64,000 bases of DNA from Poseidonibacter antarcticus (lineage in GTDB: Bacteria; Campylobacterota; Campylobacteria; Campylobacterales; Arcobacteraceae). The position numbers and the translations under genes were made by a program. How positions within the stretch are numbered: the first letter of the stretch is position 1; each line of letters opens with the position of its first letter. The stretch spans positions 30,855-94,854 of the forward strand of contig NZ_RCWF01000010.1 in the NCBI RefSeq assembly GCF_003667345.1. The letters run 5' to 3'. Positions 46,966-55,849 of the stretch are shown here, in pieces. The notes beneath the pieces were generated by a model. The model was given only the letters and a program-made list of their open reading frames with translations, made no database searches and had not been told where the DNA came from.

Positions 46966-47901
46966 TTATATTAGTTTTAATTTTTCAAGTATATTCTGCA
47001 AAAGAATAGAGAGGAGTAAAGTAGCTAAAATAATATAATAATTATTTGGATTTTTTATAAATAATTCAAATAACCAAAGAATAGGAAAATGCAATAAAAA
47101 TATTGGATATGAAATATTTCCTAAATACTTATCAACAACTTTATAATTTGATAAGCTAATGCTAGATAATAATAATAAAATGGGTATTCCTAATATTAAC
47201 CCAAATAATGTTTCATAATTGTAAGGAGCCTTATAATCAATGAAATATACATATCCTAGAAGAAATAATAAAAGTAAATAAAGATAAAATAATATCTTTT
47301 TTGAAGATAAATCACCTTCAATAACTTTTTGAATTATTGCACCAATAAGAAAAATAAATAAAACTCCTGGAATCAATCTATATGCAAAATAATCTGTATT
47401 TAATAAACCTACTACAGCTAAAATATAAATAAATAGAGATAAAGATATCGATAATTTAATTATTTTATTATTTAATAGTATAAAAGGAGCAAGAATATAG
47501 AACTGTAATTCAACACCTAAAGACCAAACAGGTGGTAAAAGTGTAAATTTGTCAATATTATTATACATATAATAAGATAGAGGAATAATTACGATATTAG
47601 ATAAATAATCACTTATAGTTGGAACAGCTGAGATAAAATATGATTTAGCTCCTAAAAGGTAAATCACAAAGGCAAAAATTAATACCATAAAATATGTTGG
47701 GAAAATTCTTTTTATTCTATCTTTATAGTATAAAAATGCTTTATTAGGAAACTTTTTTGAGTTTAATTTATATGCTACCATACCTGCTAAAAGATAGAAC
47801 ATTACTACTGCAATAACACCTGGATTGTATGTATATATTGTAAGGCCTAAATGACTTAAAGCAACAGTAATTGCTAAAAAAAATCTTAGTGTTCCATGCA
47901 T
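46966..47901 (-). CDS. Acyltransferase 3 family membrane protein
   Basis: This 311-residue polytopic membrane protein begins LRFFLAITVALSHLGLTI, with the conserved His of the OafA/YrhL acyltransferase family. PPVWSLGVELQFYILAPF is the second family signature. These enzymes transfer acetyl or other acyl groups to sugars of O-antigen or capsule across the inner membrane. Its neighbours are glycosyltransferase genes and the ABC exporter, so it probably decorates the same glycan. The end lies before the S-layer gene leader. The stop is at 46966. Confidence 0.85.
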   Translation of the reverse strand: MHGTLRFFLAITVALSHLGLTIYTYNPGVIAVVMFYLLAGMVAYKLNSKKFPNKAFLYYKDRIKRIFPTYFMVLIFAFVIYLLGAKSYFISAVPTISDYLSNIVIIPLSYYMYNNIDKFTLLPPVWSLGVELQFYILAPFILLNNKIIKLSISLSLFIYILAVVGLLNTDYFAYRLIPGVLFIFLIGAIIQKVIEGDLSSKKILFYLYLLLLFLLGYVYFIDYKAPYNYETLFGLILGIPILLLLSSISLSNYKVVDKYLGNISYPIFLLHFPILWLFELFIKNPNNYYIILATLLLSILLQNILEKLKLI

Positions 47902-47910
47902 ATAATAATC

Positions 47911-50241
47911 CTATAGTTTTTTTAGTATTTCCAATGTAGCTATTGCATTTTCTTTCCAAGTTAAAATTGGGATTTCTTTTGATGATGAAGTATTGTTTAT
48001 TTTATATGATTTTATCCAATGATTTATTGATTTATATAATGATTTTGGATTATTATCATTTGGGAAATAAGAAATAAAGTTTTTACCTACTTCCTTAAAA
48101 ACCTCTATATCTCTTGCAATAATTGCTTTATTATAAAAAGCTGCTTCAATAATTGGTAAACCAAAACCTTCAGCTTCACTTGGAACAATAACACAATCAC
48201 TAAATTTATATAACTTTTCTAAGCTTTCATCATTGATTCCTTCATAAAAAAATAGATTTTTATTTAAAAAGTTATGTGTTTTAATTTTATTATAAAGTTC
48301 ATCTACCATCCAACCTTTTTTCCCTACAATATGAAGATTTAGATTTATATTATCATTCCAAAATAATTCAAATGTTTCTAAAAGTAACTTATGCCCTTTT
48401 CTAGGCTCAATTGTTCCTACAACTAAAAAATTCATTTCTTCTTTTGTTTTTATATAATCTTCTTCGAGTTTAAATTCTTTATGTGTAAAATTTGAACCTA
48501 AATGCACAAAGGTGATATTTGTATCATAAAAAGAACTTACCTCTTTTAAAACAGAGTTTGATATACAAATTATCAAATCTGAATTTGACGTTATATTTTT
48601 TAACCAATTTTCATGAATAGCTTTTGATTCTTTTGGAAAAAACTTAGGATGTATAATCGGCAAGATATCATAAACTAGAAAAACAAATTTTAATCCTATA
48701 TTTTTAAAATTTTTAAATATTTCTTCTTTTATTGAAATATTAATTTCTTCATAAACTAAATCTAAACCATAAAAAATATCATCATGTTTTACTTTTATTG
48801 GTTCATCATATAGATTAGTATCTATTTTTAAAAGTTTAGAAGTAAACTCTCTTGCATAGAAATATAAGTAGCTATCATCAATTTTCTTTAAATATATTGG
48901 TTCTATTCGATAATCTTCAAAAGAATTTTTAATTAATTCAGTTAATTGAGATTTAACAACTCTTTGTATTCCTGTATTTAAATCTTCTTTTATTATAGAT
49001 GAAACATCAACTAATATTTGACGTTTGGAAAATTGTTTATTGTCAAGTAAAGAAATTGTTTGAACTAATGATTTGGTAGAAGAGTTTAAATAAAAAAGAT
49101 TTTTTATATTATTTACTTTAAAAGTGTCTTTTGAGTATGCATCTTCTATGGCTTTATAATACAACTTTGTACAATATTCTGGATTATGATATTCTTGAAT
49201 ATGATTAAATGCATTATTGGCTATTTTTACTCTTAATTCTTTATTTTTATAAAGTGTATTAATTGCATTTGTTAATTGCCTTATATCAAAATCTTCATCT
49301 ATTGTAAATAAGCAATCATTAGGAAATTCACCCAATAAAGTAGCTGCATTTGTTATCGTTGCAATTTCATTATTCATTGTATCTAATAATGCAGCCGAGC
49401 TTTCTCCTTTTGTATTTGACCTAAGTTGTATTGCAATATCTGTAATTTTTAAATAATCACTATATGTATTCGTATCTACCCAATTTGTTTTTATAATATT
49501 AGAGTTTTTAATATCTTCAGAAAAACTATCATCAATATCTTCACCTACAAATATTAAATAGCAATTTTTTTGTTTTGAAAGAATAGAATTCTTCCATGCT
49601 TCTATTATTTTATTTGGCAATTTATTTTTATTAATAAGCCCAAAAGTAGAAACTATAAAATCAGTTTTATTTAAATCTTTTAAAAGCTTTGATGGCTTTT
49701 TTAATAATGGAACTGTATATATATTTGATAAATCACTTTTATAATAATATTTTGAAATTAAGGATTTAGCAAAATTAGAATGAACAATAGTTCCTCTTGC
49801 ATTGTTTAATACATCAACATTACATGGATAATCATTGTAAGTTGAATTATTTATTAATGAAGTATAAGTATTAAAATAATACATTTTTTCTTTATTAATT
49901 AAATAATTATGATTTATTAAATCAGAAATAAAAAAATCATGTAAGATTACAAATCCTGCAATTTTATCTAAAAGTTTTAACATATCTAAATGATAAGGTG
50001 AGTTTCCAAAATGATAAATTATTCTATCATATAATGAATGATTTTTTTCAAAATATTCTATTGAATTTATCTTATAATTTTTATTTATATATTCATCATC
50101 AATTATATTATCATAGATAATATCTATATTATAATACTCGCTAAGATATATTAATAAATCTAAACTATAATAAGATATTCCACTTTTTTGTGGAGGGAAA
50201 GGTGAAAAATATGCTAATGATAACTTTTTAACTTTTTTCAT
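47911..50241 (-). CDS. Two-domain GT4 glycosyltransferase
   Basis: A 776-residue protein made of two GT4 units. The first unit (about 1-375) starts AYFSPFPPQKSGISYYS and has a weaker donor site. The second (about 395-776) starts ILVDVSSIIKEDLNTGIQRVV and includes VVGTIEPRKGHKLLLETF and the donor motif SEAEGFGLPIIEAAF. The second half is clearly related to the N-terminal half of the 725-residue neighbour. Bifunctional enzymes of this kind often add two different linkages in polymannan or rhamnan synthesis. It lies 1 base from the neighbouring gene and in one operon with Wzt, Wzm and ManC. Confidence 0.85.
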   Translation of the reverse strand: MKKVKKLSLAYFSPFPPQKSGISYYSLDLLIYLSEYYNIDIIYDNIIDDEYINKNYKINSIEYFEKNHSLYDRIIYHFGNSPYHLDMLKLLDKIAGFVILHDFFISDLINHNYLINKEKMYYFNTYTSLINNSTYNDYPCNVDVLNNARGTIVHSNFAKSLISKYYYKSDLSNIYTVPLLKKPSKLLKDLNKTDFIVSTFGLINKNKLPNKIIEAWKNSILSKQKNCYLIFVGEDIDDSFSEDIKNSNIIKTNWVDTNTYSDYLKITDIAIQLRSNTKGESSAALLDTMNNEIATITNAATLLGEFPNDCLFTIDEDFDIRQLTNAINTLYKNKELRVKIANNAFNHIQEYHNPEYCTKLYYKAIEDAYSKDTFKVNNIKNLFYLNSSTKSLVQTISLLDNKQFSKRQILVDVSSIIKEDLNTGIQRVVKSQLTELIKNSFEDYRIEPIYLKKIDDSYLYFYAREFTSKLLKIDTNLYDEPIKVKHDDIFYGLDLVYEEINISIKEEIFKNFKNIGLKFVFLVYDILPIIHPKFFPKESKAIHENWLKNITSNSDLIICISNSVLKEVSSFYDTNITFVHLGSNFTHKEFKLEEDYIKTKEEMNFLVVGTIEPRKGHKLLLETFELFWNDNINLNLHIVGKKGWMVDELYNKIKTHNFLNKNLFFYEGINDESLEKLYKFSDCVIVPSEAEGFGLPIIEAAFYNKAIIARDIEVFKEVGKNFISYFPNDNNPKSLYKSINHWIKSYKINNTSSSKEIPILTWKENAIATLEILKKL

Positions 50242-50242
50242 T

Positions 50243-52420
50243 TTAGCTATTTTTTGCCACTATTAAATAATCTTGCGCATCATTTTGTAAGTTCTGAGTA
50301 TTTTTATCAAGTGGATTTAGATATTCAACTTTAACATCAATAAAACCTAAATATTCCAATAAAAACTTAATTATATCTGATGGCAATGGATTTAAGTGAG
50401 TTGGATCTTTGTAAAACTCATAAGTTGAAACCTTTAAATTTAAAGGGTTTGGAGTCTCAAGTAAAATAATAGCATTTGGTATTGCAACTCTTTTTACCTC
50501 TAATAAAAGTTTGAATAATTTATCAAATTGTAGATGCTCAATTAAATGAAATGATGTAATCAAATCAAAGCTATTATCTGAACAATTTCTTAAATACTCA
50601 AAAGCGTCACAAACTTCAAGATTTTTTATTCCTAATTCTTTTGCAACATTTACCATTGAAGAGTTTAAATCTACTCCATGGGCATCAATATTTTGTGATT
50701 GTAATAACTCAACCCACTCTGCTCTTCCACACGCAATATCTAAGGCTTTTTTCGTATCTGTATTTATATATTTTGAATATGATTCATATCTTTTAATTAT
50801 ATATTCTCTTGAACCTCTAAAAATATTTTCAAAACTTAAATAATAATCATCAAGTAGGAAAGAAAGTGAATCTTTTTCTTCTATTGTATTTATTTCCTTA
50901 CTTTTTACATTTTGAAGGAAATCATCTATTTTTATATGAAAAGCAATTGCTTGTTTTGAGATTTCTTTTGATACATAACTATAAGCAATAGATGCGTAAT
51001 CTTCTTTCATATTTTGATTTTCTTTTATTAATATATCTATTTTTTTATTTTGTTCTTGAAATATTAATGTATTTTTATTATTTTGTTCTTGAAGTTGATT
51101 TATCTGTGCTTGTTGTTGATTTATCTGTTCTTGTTGTACATAAACAGTAAATTTTAAATTATTTAATCTTATAAGATTATATATCCATCTTAAAGTAAAT
51201 CCTATTAGGGGAATTTCTTTTATTTGTTGTTTAAAATTTTTAGTTTTCTTTTTTTGATGACTTAGTTTTTTAAAACTTTTTAAAGGTTTAAATTTTTTAT
51301 TCATGCACACTATTTCTTTAAAAAGCATTTCTGTACTTTCATTCCAATTTAACCATTTAAAATCATCTTCTAATTTTAGATTATCTGGTATACCATTTTT
51401 TTCAATAGTAATTATTTTATTTACTAAATCATTAATATTATCTAAATCAAAATAAGCTATTTTATCTTTTCCAACTTCTCTATGGATTGGTATATCACTT
51501 GCTAATACAGGAAGTTTATTATTTAAACTTTCAATAATAGGTAATCCAAAACCTTCTACAAAAGAAGGGAAAAGTAACATTTTAGAATTTTGATAACAAT
51601 AGTTTAACTCTTCATCATTTATTTTATCAAAATAAAAAAGATTTTTATTATATTTTTCATGATTATATATTCTATTTATTAGTTCATCTATCATCCAACC
51701 TTTTTTACCTACAATATTTAAGGTTACATCATAGTTTTGTTCCCATAATTTATCAAAAACATCAAGAAGATATTTATGGTTTTTTCTAGGTTCTACTGTA
51801 CAAACTATTAGATATATATTTTTATTTGAAGTATATAATTCTTTTAAATTATTTGCTATATTAGTCGATGAAATATTAAAAGTTTTATAAGCAAAATCCG
51901 CCCCTAATAGGAAATATGAATAAAATTTATTTTTAGTTTCTTTTGGATAAAAAGTATCAAAATATTCTTTTAAATCTTTTTCAACAGTATTTGATATAGC
52001 AATAAAACCATCACAATATGATGCTGCTGCTCCAAGCCATTTTTTAAAATATATTGGCAAATTATCATCACAAAACTGGGAATAACGAATAGGAATAAGA
52101 TCATAGATAACAGCCACAACCATAGCTTGATTTTCTTTAGCATATTTAACACTTTCCCAAATATTTAGATGCCAAGTTGAATCAATAAGAAGTAATATAT
52201 CACCTTTTTGTACTGTAATATTATTTTTTAAACTTTTATTGGGATTGTCGAAATTTACCTCTTTTATTTTACCCTCTTGTAAACTTACAGCAATAGCTTT
52301 ATAATTTGATATATTTGCAATATCTACTATACTTTCAAGTACTCTTCTAATTACTCTTTGTATTCCTGTATTAGAATTTATCGTACTTGTAAATGAACAA
52401 TCCACTAAAAGTTTTCTCAT
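50243..52420 (-). CDS. GT4 glycosyltransferase with coiled coil and methyltransferase
   Basis: The protein has 725 residues and three parts. The GT4 domain (about 1-370) has NTGIQRVIRRVLES at 17-30 and donor motif VEGFGLPIIES from 288. A Gln-rich coiled coil runs about 425-475 (YVQQEQINQQQAQINQLQEQ is its core). A SAM-dependent methyltransferase (about 540-725) has motif I ALDIACGRAEW at 559-569 and SFHLIEHL. The setup recalls chain-terminating enzymes such as WbdD, where a methyltransferase caps the O-chain and a coiled coil measures its length. Wzt with a C-terminal domain is encoded 4 bases downstream. Chain capping here is inference. Confidence 0.85.
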   Translation of the reverse strand: MRKLLVDCSFTSTINSNTGIQRVIRRVLESIVDIANISNYKAIAVSLQEGKIKEVNFDNPNKSLKNNITVQKGDILLLIDSTWHLNIWESVKYAKENQAMVVAVIYDLIPIRYSQFCDDNLPIYFKKWLGAAASYCDGFIAISNTVEKDLKEYFDTFYPKETKNKFYSYFLLGADFAYKTFNISSTNIANNLKELYTSNKNIYLIVCTVEPRKNHKYLLDVFDKLWEQNYDVTLNIVGKKGWMIDELINRIYNHEKYNKNLFYFDKINDEELNYCYQNSKMLLFPSFVEGFGLPIIESLNNKLPVLASDIPIHREVGKDKIAYFDLDNINDLVNKIITIEKNGIPDNLKLEDDFKWLNWNESTEMLFKEIVCMNKKFKPLKSFKKLSHQKKKTKNFKQQIKEIPLIGFTLRWIYNLIRLNNLKFTVYVQQEQINQQQAQINQLQEQNNKNTLIFQEQNKKIDILIKENQNMKEDYASIAYSYVSKEISKQAIAFHIKIDDFLQNVKSKEINTIEEKDSLSFLLDDYYLSFENIFRGSREYIIKRYESYSKYINTDTKKALDIACGRAEWVELLQSQNIDAHGVDLNSSMVNVAKELGIKNLEVCDAFEYLRNCSDNSFDLITSFHLIEHLQFDKLFKLLLEVKRVAIPNAIILLETPNPLNLKVSTYEFYKDPTHLNPLPSDIIKFLLEYLGFIDVKVEYLNPLDKNTQNLQNDAQDYLIVAKNS

Positions 52421-52424
52421 TATT

Positions 52425-53633
52425 TTATATTTCCTTAATAGTAATTTTTGGATATAACTTACATATACCTATAAAGTTTTCTTTTATATTTCCTGTTACT
52501 TCAAAACTTGTTGCATGATCTAACCAGTGTGAACAATTATCAAGATGATTTTCATTTGAATGAACAGCAGCTGTTATTGTATATTTTCCAATACCAATAT
52601 TTAATGGCATTGAAAAAAAGCATTTATATTTTTTATTATTATTAAAAGATATTGCTACTTTATGATGAAAGGTATTTGTTCCAAAAATATCTTGACCGAA
52701 CTTATCTCTAATCATAATACCAACAGTCATATTTTCTATATCTTTTTTTGATGAAATTTCAACACATATAACTGCATTTTCACCAGAATTTAAAATATCA
52801 CTATTTGAAGACTCACTTAGTATTGAAACTTTTGTAATTTCAATATCAAAAGTTCCAAATGAACTTGTTTGTTTTTCATTAGTAGCAATTTTATTTTCTT
52901 TATCATTTATTTTTGATATTAAATAATTATACTTGTTTATAACTAATTCTGGTTCTCCATCAGATATAAGCTCTCCATTGTTTAACAATATAACTCGATT
53001 ACAAAGAAGTTTAAGAGAACTTAAATCATGTGATACATAAATAATACTCATATTTTGTTCTCTTCTTAGTTTTAATGCACTTATACATTTAGCTTGAAAG
53101 TGTGCATCTCCAACTGAAAGAGCTTCATCTACTATTAAAATTTGAGGTTCTGAAAAGATAGCAATAGAAAAAGCTAATCTCATTTTCATACCTGATGAAT
53201 ATGTTTTAATTGGTTCGTAAATATACTCACCTAATTCACTAAACTCAATAATTTTATCTTTTTTCTCTTCACACTCTATTTGAGTCATTCCAATTAATGT
53301 ACCATTTAAAAAAATATTATCATATCCTGTTTGTTCATCATTAAAACCAGTTCCTAATTCTAAAAGTGCAGTTACTCTTCCATACTTATTGACAATACCT
53401 GAACTAGCTTCTATAACTCCTGTAATAATCTTTAAAATAGTAGATTTACCAGCACCATTTACTCCTATTATACCTATTGTTTCTGCTTCAAATAGATCAA
53501 AAGATATATTATTATTTGAGATAAACTCTTTATGATATTTCTTTTTTAAAAAAATTTCTTTCAATCTATCAAAATTTGATTTATAAATTTTATAAATTTT
53601 TGTTACATTTTTAACTTCTAAAACTTTTTTCAT
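52425..53633 (-). CDS. wzt: O-polysaccharide ABC exporter ATP-binding protein
   Basis: A 402-residue protein. The ATPase (about 1-245) has Walker A GVNGAGKST at 57-65, signature YSSGMKMRL and the Walker B LIVDEALSVGD. The remaining about 150 residues form a beta-sandwich of the Wzt C-terminal type. In the E. coli O9a system this extra domain binds the capped end of the O-chain and is needed for export. Its presence suggests that the chain here carries a terminal modification. The partner permease gene Wzm is adjacent (1 base). Confidence 0.92.
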   Translation of the reverse strand: MKKVLEVKNVTKIYKIYKSNFDRLKEIFLKKKYHKEFISNNNISFDLFEAETIGIIGVNGAGKSTILKIITGVIEASSGIVNKYGRVTALLELGTGFNDEQTGYDNIFLNGTLIGMTQIECEEKKDKIIEFSELGEYIYEPIKTYSSGMKMRLAFSIAIFSEPQILIVDEALSVGDAHFQAKCISALKLRREQNMSIIYVSHDLSSLKLLCNRVILLNNGELISDGEPELVINKYNYLISKINDKENKIATNEKQTSSFGTFDIEITKVSILSESSNSDILNSGENAVICVEISSKKDIENMTVGIMIRDKFGQDIFGTNTFHHKVAISFNNNKKYKCFFSMPLNIGIGKYTITAAVHSNENHLDNCSHWLDHATSFEVTGNIKENFIGICKLYPKITIKEI

Positions 53634-54407
53634 CTAAATAATATCCTTAATAGTAGATATCATCTTTTTATATAAATATCCTGCAATAATTAATGCTGTG
53701 ACTGTCATTATAGTAATAATTAATAATGAATCAAAACTAGGTACTTTTGATGATAAAAAAATATCTTGATATATCTTAACAAAATAGTAAAATGGATTAT
53801 AAACTAGCAATGCTGGATATTTTTTTTCAATCATTTCACTTAGATAAATAATAGGTGTCATCCAAAACCATAATTGAATAACTATTGGTACAGCTTCTTT
53901 TAAATCCTTAAAAAATGGTGTAAAAAGTGATACAATTACCCCAATAGCAAAAGCAAATAAAACTTGTAAAAACATAACAGGAATCATCCATAAAAAAGTC
54001 ATTGTTATTGGCTGATTAACTAAAAATAAGAAAATTAAACTTAATGAGATTGAAATAAAGAATAAAAATAACTCCGTAAGTAAAATACTTAATTGAAAAG
54101 TATACATAGGTACAGCAATCTTTTTTATTAAATTTGCTTTTTCAGAAAAAGAGTTGGTCAATCTCATAATAATAGTACTAAATGTAGTCCATGCTAATAA
54201 ACCTGGAACTAAATAGATACTATAAGAATAAGAATTATCAATTATGCTCATTTTCATTTTCATAAAATCTGAAAAAATAACTGTATAAATAAAAATAGTA
54301 ATAATTGGAGAAAGTACATACCAAAATTGACCAAGACTAGTTCCTACATATCTCTCTTTAAAATCTCTTTTTGCAAAAGAGAATGCTAATAAAATATTCT
54401 CTTTCAA
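53634..54407 (-). CDS. wzm: O-polysaccharide ABC exporter permease
   Basis: A 257-residue ABC-2 type permease with six membrane helices. RDFKERYVGTSLGQFWYVLSP is the classical Wzm/KpsM amphipathic start (split at about residue 14). With Wzt it exports undecaprenyl-linked O-chain across the inner membrane. It immediately follows ManC (0-base gap) and precedes Wzt. Confidence 0.92.
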   Translation of the reverse strand: MKENILLAFSFAKRDFKERYVGTSLGQFWYVLSPIITIFIYTVIFSDFMKMKMSIIDNSYSYSIYLVPGLLAWTTFSTIIMRLTNSFSEKANLIKKIAVPMYTFQLSILLTELFLFFISISLSLIFLFLVNQPITMTFLWMIPVMFLQVLFAFAIGVIVSLFTPFFKDLKEAVPIVIQLWFWMTPIIYLSEMIEKKYPALLVYNPFYYFVKIYQDIFLSSKVPSFDSLLIITIMTVTALIIAGYLYKKMISTIKDII

Positions 54408-55778
54408 TTATATTCTTTCAAAATCATCTTCAATTCTTAAAATATCATCTTCGCCTGTATATTCACCAACTTGCGCTTCTATTAAAATAACTGGTATTTT
54501 ACCTTCATTTTCTAATCTATGAATTTCACCCATTCTTATATATGTTGATTCATTTGGTCTAAGAAGTCTTTTTTCATCTCCAACTGTAACTGTTGCTGTT
54601 CCTGATACTACAATCCAGTGTTCGTTTCTATGAAAATGTTTTTGTAAAGATAATCTTTTATTTGGTTTAACTTCAATTCTTTTTATTTTATATCCTGCTG
54701 TATTTTCTAAAACAGTATATGTTCCCCATGGTCTATGAACAGTTTGATGAATATTATGTAATTGTGTATCTCTACCTTTTAGTTCTTTTACAATATCTTT
54801 AATCTTTTGAGAACTACCTTTTTTTGTAATTAAAAGAGCATCAGGAGTATCTACGATAGTTAAATCATCTACATCTGCTAAAGTAATCATTCTATCACTT
54901 GTATGAATATAATTATTTTTTGAATTAATAGCTATTATGTTTTCATCAATAGAATTACCATTTTCATCTTTTTTAAATTCTTGTGAAAGTGCATCAAAAG
55001 AACCTAAATCATTCCATGAAATATCAGCATAAACTACTTTTACTTTTTTGCTTTGTTCCATTACTGCATAATCAATACTATCTTCAGGAATTAAAGCCAT
55101 ATCTTCATGTGAAATACGTCTTAAAGTTGAGGCTTTACTATTTGATATTGCATTAAATGATGTTTCATAAATACTTGGAGAATATTTTTTTAATTCATCT
55201 AGAAATACTCCTGCTTTAAAACAAAACATTCCAGAATTCCAGTAATAATTACCCTTTTTAAGATACTCTTTTGCTGTTTTTAAGTCAGGTTTTTCTTTAA
55301 ATGAAAGTACATTTAAACCATCAGCTTCAATATATCCAAATCCTGTTTCAGGAGATTCAGGCTTAATACCAAATGTAACAATATCACCATCTTGTGCAAT
55401 TTTTTTAGCTTCTTGAAGTACTTTTTTATACTCTTTTTTATTTTTAATTAAATGATCTGATGGTGTTACTAAAACTATTTCATCATAATCTAAAGTCATA
55501 CAAGCTAATGCAATCGCTGGAGCTGTATTTTTTGCTATTGGTTCCAGTAAATATCTTGAATTTGTATTTTTTAATCCTTCTAGTTGGTCAAGTGCCAAAA
55601 AATATTGTTCTGTATTAGAAATAATATATTGTTCTTTACATAAGTCTTTATTTCTATTAACTGTTAATTGAAATAATGACTTACCGTCAAATAGTTTTAC
55701 AAATTGTTTTGGCATCAAAGATCTACTAATAGGCCATAATCTAGTACCATTACCGCCACATAAAATCATATTTATCAT
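54408..55778 (-). CDS. manC: Mannose-1-phosphate guanylyltransferase / mannose-6-phosphate isomerase
   Basis: A 456-residue bifunctional enzyme. The N-terminal nucleotidyltransferase has the pyrophosphorylase signature GGNGTRLWPISR at 8-19 and later FGYIEADGLNVLSFKEKPD. The C-terminal cupin isomerase has RPWGTYTVLE, PNKRLSLQKHFHRNEHWIVVSG. It makes GDP-mannose from mannose-1-phosphate and interconverts fructose-6- and mannose-6-phosphate. It is the first gene of the manC, wzm, wzt, GT operon and supplies Gmd. A phosphomannomutase gene is not in the window. Confidence 0.93.
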   Translation of the reverse strand: MINMILCGGNGTRLWPISRSLMPKQFVKLFDGKSLFQLTVNRNKDLCKEQYIISNTEQYFLALDQLEGLKNTNSRYLLEPIAKNTAPAIALACMTLDYDEIVLVTPSDHLIKNKKEYKKVLQEAKKIAQDGDIVTFGIKPESPETGFGYIEADGLNVLSFKEKPDLKTAKEYLKKGNYYWNSGMFCFKAGVFLDELKKYSPSIYETSFNAISNSKASTLRRISHEDMALIPEDSIDYAVMEQSKKVKVVYADISWNDLGSFDALSQEFKKDENGNSIDENIIAINSKNNYIHTSDRMITLADVDDLTIVDTPDALLITKKGSSQKIKDIVKELKGRDTQLHNIHQTVHRPWGTYTVLENTAGYKIKRIEVKPNKRLSLQKHFHRNEHWIVVSGTATVTVGDEKRLLRPNESTYIRMGEIHRLENEGKIPVILIEAQVGEYTGEDDILRIEDDFERI

Positions 55779-55849
55779 ATTTATCCTAATCTAATTTTTA
55801 AGGTTTTTTAGTGAAAATTATAACTAAAAATAATTTAACAAGCCCTTAT

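Noticed and set aside
55805..55830. Hairpin TTTTTAGT/ACTAAAAA between manC and dnaB
   Set aside because: Eight A/T-rich pairs are expected by chance in DNA this AT-rich, and the stem would be weak, so I do not call it a terminator.
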